Below are positions 6,001 to 8,029 of a stretch of 8,029 nt of DNA, piece by piece. Origin of the DNA: Aquincolibacterium sp964606385 (GTDB taxonomy: Bacteria > Omnitrophota > Omnitrophia > Omnitrophales > Aquincolibacteriaceae); NCBI GenBank assembly GCA_964606385.1, contig CAZSFZ010000036.1, forward strand, positions 1 through 8,029, written 5' to 3'. Within the stretch, counting starts at the first letter, position 1; each line of letters opens with the position of its first letter. A model generated the notes under the pieces. The model saw nothing but the letters and a program-made list of their open reading frames with translations, searched no databases and was not told where the DNA came from. The position numbers and the translations under genes are program-made.

Positions 6001-8029
6001 TCGGGCGCTTTCCGCGGGTTCGATGCCTTCGATCAATGCCGACGGTGTTTCGGGGACGGGGTCTACCGGGGTGCTTTCCCATGCGGACGCAAGAACGCTT
6101 CAGGTTTGGTTGCACGCGAACCAAGGTCTTTCTCTTGCCTCGCTGGCCGATCTCGGGAGGGGGTTCACCTATAAGTTTGATGCTTCGTGGGGTTTTACGG
6201 CGACGAACCGGTACGGACAGATGATCGGGGTCTATGGTGACGCGGAGAACGAAGGGCGGGGGGCCTATCTCTCTCCCGAGAAAGAAAGCGGCAAGATTAA
6301 GTCCGGAACAGCGGAGATGAAGCTCGCGGGTCTGTCCAAGAAAATGGATTACTCGGCCGTCTACAAGATCGCGGGCCAGAAAGGCGTCGAATTCTCGCTC
6401 TATGTGGACAAGAACGGCCAGCAGGCCGGAATGACGCTGAAGGCCTCGGATCAAACGATGCCCGTGGTTCTTTATTGTGTGATCGAGGGCGAGTTGTACC
6501 AAGCCGACGCGAAGTTCCAGCTGGGGAGTGTTTATGTCGTGACGGACGCTAAGACCGGTGCTTTGAAGGGTTACGCGGATGCGGAAGGCCTGAAGAAGCC
6601 CAGCCAGATCCCGGCTGGCACGAAGGTCCCTCGGAACGTTGCCGGCCAGCCCCAGGCCACCCAGAGCGTCACGCTGAAAGTCGAGCAGACACTGAAGAGC
6701 GGCGCGAAAGAAACCAGTTATGTTTCCATCCTCCTCGATTCCAAGAATAATGAAATCTGGATGTCGGATCCGCTTGAAGTGTCGGCCGGCATCATGACGG
6801 TCGATGCCTATAACGGCCTCGGTGCGAATGGCGACTTGCGCGCGATCATTGACAATACAGGGGCTTGGAAGGTCTATTCGCGGGCTTCTCTGTCGTTCGG
6901 AAAAATGGACGGGGTCGCGAAGGAGTCGAAGGCCGTCCAGAGCAAGATCACGGACATGAACGCCGAGCTGCCCGATGGCAAAAAGATCACGGGGTATGAG
7001 AAGGTCAAGAACGCGTGGGTGGACGCGCAGGGCAACGAGATCAGCGCCGATCTTGCCAAGAAGTACAACATGGGCGCGTCCGAATATATCAAGCTTTATG
7101 ACGCGACTGGCAAGAGCGGGTTCCTATTGAACGGAAGCGACCTCGGCGTGTTGGCAACGGACAAGGTGATCGGGCTCCAGGGGTGGGGCGAAAAGCCGGC
7201 GGCCCTCGCTTTGATCCTTGTAAACGATGCAAAGGTTCGCGCAGAGCTGGGTTGCGATGCGGTGCTTGCGGTCACAGATCTCAAGCGGGACGCGGCTCCT
7301 GAGAAACTCTGGGATATGAAGTCCGTCGATAGTTCTGAGAACTGGTCGGTCAAGGTGAACGGGGCGACTGCCCACGGCGTTCTCGAGAATCTCGCGCTGA
7401 ATGTCCTTGGGGTCAAGGAGTCCACGACTTTTAGGGACCTTGCCGGAAGAACATTCACGATAGCGGACGGAGAGTTCCTGGATGGCGCGTTGGCGCGTGG
7501 GATGGGGCAGTTTAGTAATTTTGCTATGGCGTTCGTGGAAACGGAGTCCGGGCTTCGGGGACTGGTTTTGAATGTCAGTAATGAAGTCGAGTTGGTCGCG
7601 GGGAGCCACGGGACAATCCATGCTAAAGACGGGACGGAGACAAAGACCGGCGCGCTTTACGCGAGTAAGATCGACTTCGTGGGATCTTCGGAAGGTTTTA
7701 CTCCCGAACATATCGAGGCCGCGAAGGCCCTTGTGCTTGGCTCGGGGATGGCGATCTCGATGGAGTGGAGAAGTGATGACCGTACGATCACGAGCAAAGT
7801 CCTTTTCAATCAGCTGGCGATGCAGGGTATGTATGTCCTTGACGGTGCCTTTAGCGGTTCGGGCGCGAAGGATGCTTTTACGATCGTGAAACACGCGGGA
7901 CTCGACGGAACGGGCGCGACGTTCAAGACGTTCAATGTTAACGGCATCCGTGCCGAGGCGCGGGCTTTCGAGAACACCGCTGGCCTGAAGCTCGGCGATG
8001 GCCAGGAATACAAGTCGACGACGGCTTAT
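2..8029 (+). CDS. Internal fragment of a giant multidomain, probably envelope or surface protein (both ends missing)
   Basis: One reading frame runs without a stop from base 2 to the last base, giving 2676 residues. The first in-frame ATG is at base 317 and has no obvious Shine-Dalgarno sequence, and the frame is already open upstream, so I treat the gene as entering from the left and leaving to the right. Domain order is: YD-like repeats with acidic calcium-type loops (residues 82-431), a second YD cluster (501-563), a Ser/Tyr-rich stretch (580-673), hydrophobic glycine-zipper helices (679-941 and 1117-1132), a linker, a seven-copy alpha/beta repeat (1195-1843), an Ala/Pro linker, and a beta-rich tail. 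I count only five cysteines, which is typical of exported or very large surface proteins. I recognise no catalytic family. Giant proteins of this general style are known from Candidatus Omnitrophota; assignment to that group is inference. The coding frame is near certain and the function is unknown. Confidence 0.96.
245..466 (+). repeat. YD-like (RHS-type) repeat cluster 1 within the giant CDS
   Basis: Residues 82-155 contain several Tyr-Asp units of the RHS/YD type: DYDATYY at 82-88, YYDANGRVI at 112-120 and YGADGRM at 140-146, ending near YEKRLL (149-154). More degenerate copies follow at FDASGNV (221-227) and YDHDG (243-247). YD repeats are known to build beta-strand shells or filaments in secreted bacterial proteins such as Rhs, Tc toxins and teneurins. 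Here they are few and irregular, and no RHS-core signature follows, so a full Rhs cocoon cannot be claimed. They more likely form part of an extracellular beta-rich module. Confidence 0.6.
482..517 (+). other. EF-hand/dockerin-like acidic loop 1 in the giant CDS
   Basis: Residues 161-172 read DGSADGDLDDWH. This fits the first eight positions of a calcium-binding EF-hand loop (D-x-S-x-D-G-x-L), with extra acids at positions 9 and 10. Position 12 is His rather than the usual Glu or Asp, so the loop is non-canonical and resembles the short Asp-rich loops of dockerins and thrombospondin-3 repeats. A hydrophobic stretch (IFVAGLVY) follows. Calcium binding is inferred from the pattern only. Confidence 0.45.
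887..1114 (+). other. Helical, partly coiled-coil-like segment of the giant CDS
   Basis: Residues 296-371 have almost no proline and a heptad-like spacing of Leu, Ile and Val among Glu, Lys, Gln and Asp, for example TAKLVELDGKLQTLI and VINEIESLFNEMVSALRDV. This predicts long amphipathic helices, in contrast to the beta-rich sequence before and after. It leads directly into the Asp-rich loops at 372-431, giving a helix-loop layout reminiscent of EF-hand or dockerin modules. No family is recognised. Confidence 0.5.
1115..1294 (+). other. Paired Asp-rich, probably calcium-binding loops (dockerin-like)
   Basis: Residues 372-387 (NDADTSSGYADGKIDW) and 412-431 (eight Asp and one Glu in twenty residues, including DSDEANDNRDIDIQW) flank an amphipathic helix (TLTFFQSTIDFLKQFLL). 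An acidic loop, a helix and a second acidic loop is the arrangement of paired EF-hand-like or dockerin motifs. The first loop ends in DGKID, close to the DGxI[ND] half of a dockerin loop, but the spacing of its upstream acids is not canonical. Calcium-dependent folding outside the cell is a reasonable inference and is not shown directly. Confidence 0.45.
1502..1690 (+). repeat. YD-repeat cluster 2 within the giant CDS
   Basis: Residues 501-563 contain the clearest YD motifs in the window: YDAYGRL at 532-538 and YDEKGRLI at 550-557, exactly 18 residues apart and both matching the YDxxGRL core of RHS/YD repeats. Strand-like sequence with alternating Tyr, Val and Thr precedes them (VKTYYAYD). 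It is separated from cluster 1 by roughly 380 residues that include the helical and acidic-loop region, so that region appears inserted within a once longer YD array or placed between two arrays. Confidence 0.65.
1739..2020 (+). other. Ser/Tyr/Lys-rich stretch ahead of the membrane block
   Basis: By hand count, residues 580-673 hold about 18 Ser and 8 Tyr in 94 residues, with scattered Lys and Arg and few long hydrophobic runs (for example SSHTKSGKNFSQTLSKDQTY). The composition is that of a polar, extended or loosely folded beta segment that carries the chain from the YD cluster to the hydrophobic block. No family is recognised. Confidence 0.5.
2036..2824 (+). other. Hydrophobic glycine-zipper block with several candidate transmembrane helices
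   Basis: Residues 679-941 are dominated by Ile, Val, Ala, Gly and Met. Candidate membrane helices are at about 718-735, 766-781, 809-827, 849-870, 892-914 (weaker) and 923-941. Glycine falls every fourth residue at 679/683/687, at 813/817/821/825 (tetrads GAIQ-GAIA-GVIT-GVID), at 853/857/861/865 (GAVT-GAIA-GFVA-GIAP), and at 932/936 (GITA-GITW). This is the glycine-zipper pattern known to allow tight helix packing in channels, pore-formers and membrane-active toxins. It most likely anchors the giant protein in, or inserts it into, a membrane. Number and direction of crossings cannot be fixed by eye. Confidence 0.7.
2825..3349 (+). other. Soluble segment between glycine-zipper blocks, no family recognised
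   Basis: Residues 942-1116 begin with a polar Ser/Ala/Pro stretch (ASSGSQARAPPTSA) and continue as mixed helix with moderate hydrophobicity, including an acidic spot (GKDNQDDP) and a Met-rich patch (MMM at 1078-1080). It connects the main hydrophobic block to the last zipper and may form a loop exposed on one face of the membrane. Nothing in it identifies a function. Confidence 0.4.
3350..3397 (+). other. Final glycine-zipper hydrophobic helix
   Basis: Residues 1117-1132 (GLFGSGFLAGLALGAV) carry Gly at 1122, 1126 and 1130, again spaced by four, and follow an Arg pair (RR at 1115-1116) that could mark the cytoplasmic side under the positive-inside rule. It is the last strongly hydrophobic helix before the repeat array, so it may be the point where the downstream part of the protein leaves the membrane. 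The topology is inference. Confidence 0.55.
3437..3559 (+). other. Charged, glycine-rich interdomain linker
   Basis: Residues 1146-1186 start with AKKEEPAPRGGGTRG and continue as Lys, Asp and Thr-rich sequence with little hydrophobic content. This looks like a flexible linker and marks the switch from hydrophobic helices to the beta-rich repeat array. The reading frame crosses the G-rich stretch (bases 3463-3481) without interruption. Confidence 0.6.
3584..5530 (+). repeat. Seven divergent tandem copies of an alpha/beta repeat of about 80-106 residues
   Basis: Residues 1195-1843 repeat one plan: a beta hairpin with a Gly/Asp turn, an aromatic or aliphatic anchor, a strand of alternating hydrophobics ending in Asp, an amphipathic helix of about 30 residues, then strands leading to the next hairpin. 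Anchors are I1216, L1296, W1380, W1468, F1574, W1671 and F1764, spaced 80, 84, 88, 106, 97 and 93 residues. Turns before the anchor include YDPGTGKW, WDSKAKTW, READKTW and YDPSSGTF. After it come TNTFRLEFD, TTTIEVKFD, VPAMEIYAD and GVANIVFTD; position +9 is Asp in copies 2, 3, 4 and 6. An eighth copy seems to start after residue 1774 but stops at the Ala/Pro linker. I do not know this family. A structural scaffold, groove or adhesin stalk is possible. Confidence 0.65.
5531..5617 (+). other. Ala/Pro/Val-rich interdomain linker
   Basis: Residues 1844-1872 are built almost only from Ala, Pro, Val, Gly and Ser, with a few Lys and Arg (for example GPGSVASPAVPAVAAKR). Such a composition is typical of an extended, flexible or protease-accessible linker. 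It follows the partial eighth repeat and separates the repeat array from the beta-rich tail. Confidence 0.65.
5618..8029 (+). other. Beta-rich, turn-rich C-proximal region of the giant CDS, no family recognised
   Basis: Residues 1873-2676 are a succession of predicted strands joined by Asp/Asn-x-x-Gly type turns, for example ADGR (D1967), ADGK (D1980), DKNG (D2136), DAQG (D2341) and DATG (D2367), with occasional Trp anchors such as GAWKVYS (W2289). Some hairpins echo the upstream repeat (TADGKFEGNVKYKD), but the spacing is irregular and I could not set a clean unit length. There is no convincing transmembrane helix or nuclease, protease or glycosidase motif visible by eye. A more helical, Lys-rich stretch lies at about 2300-2355. 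Codon choice is strongly AAG- and GCG-biased. The region continues beyond the window. Confidence 0.5.

Noticed and set aside
5894..6502. Minus-strand open frame of 202 codons
   Set aside because: It is fully antisense to the giant CDS, with low-complexity basic composition and no supporting start context. It is a shadow frame.
7124..7894. Minus-strand open frame of 256 codons
   Set aside because: It lies wholly opposite the continuous plus-strand frame. Its protein is Arg/His/Pro-rich, as expected of the reverse complement of GCG, ACG and ATC-rich codons, with no domain-like pattern. It is a shadow frame.

Overview
The whole window lies inside one protein-coding gene. The plus-strand frame starting at base 2 is open to the last base (2676 codons, no stop). 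It has neither a start with a ribosome-binding site nor a stop, so both ends of the gene are outside the window. There is no second gene, RNA gene, mobile element or intergenic gap here. The other open frames on both strands are shadows of this frame.

Organism: the sequence is intron-free, uses bacterial-type codons and is moderately GC-rich, with third positions favouring G and C (GCG, ACG, GGG, ATC, AAG). A modular fragment of more than 2600 residues with very little cysteine, YD-type repeats, a block of glycine-zipper hydrophobic helices and long beta-rich repeat arrays recalls the giant surface or membrane proteins reported from uncultured lineages, notably Candidatus Omnitrophota. That placement is inference. 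No taxonomic marker is present.

Layout, numbering residues from the first codon at base 2. (1) Residues 1-295 are beta-rich, with YD-like repeats, an acidic EF-hand-like loop and a CxxC pair. (2) Residues 296-431 are mostly helical and end in two Asp-rich loops that look calcium-binding. (3) Residues 500-563 form a second YD-repeat cluster, followed to residue 673 by a Ser/Tyr/Lys-rich stretch. (4) Residues 679-941 are a hydrophobic block with several candidate transmembrane helices and glycine-zipper runs spaced every four residues. A further zipper lies at 1117-1132. (5) A charged, glycine-rich linker lies near 1146-1186. (6) Residues 1195-1843 hold seven divergent copies of an alpha/beta repeat of about 80-106 residues. 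(7) An Ala/Pro linker lies at 1844-1872. (8) Residues 1873-2676 are beta-rich and Gly/Asp-turn-rich, with no recognised family, and run off the end.

Together these suggest a very large exported or envelope-anchored protein: YD-repeat and calcium-loop modules before a membrane-active block, then long repeated scaffold domains after it. The molecular function is unknown. No catalytic domain could be recognised in the window.
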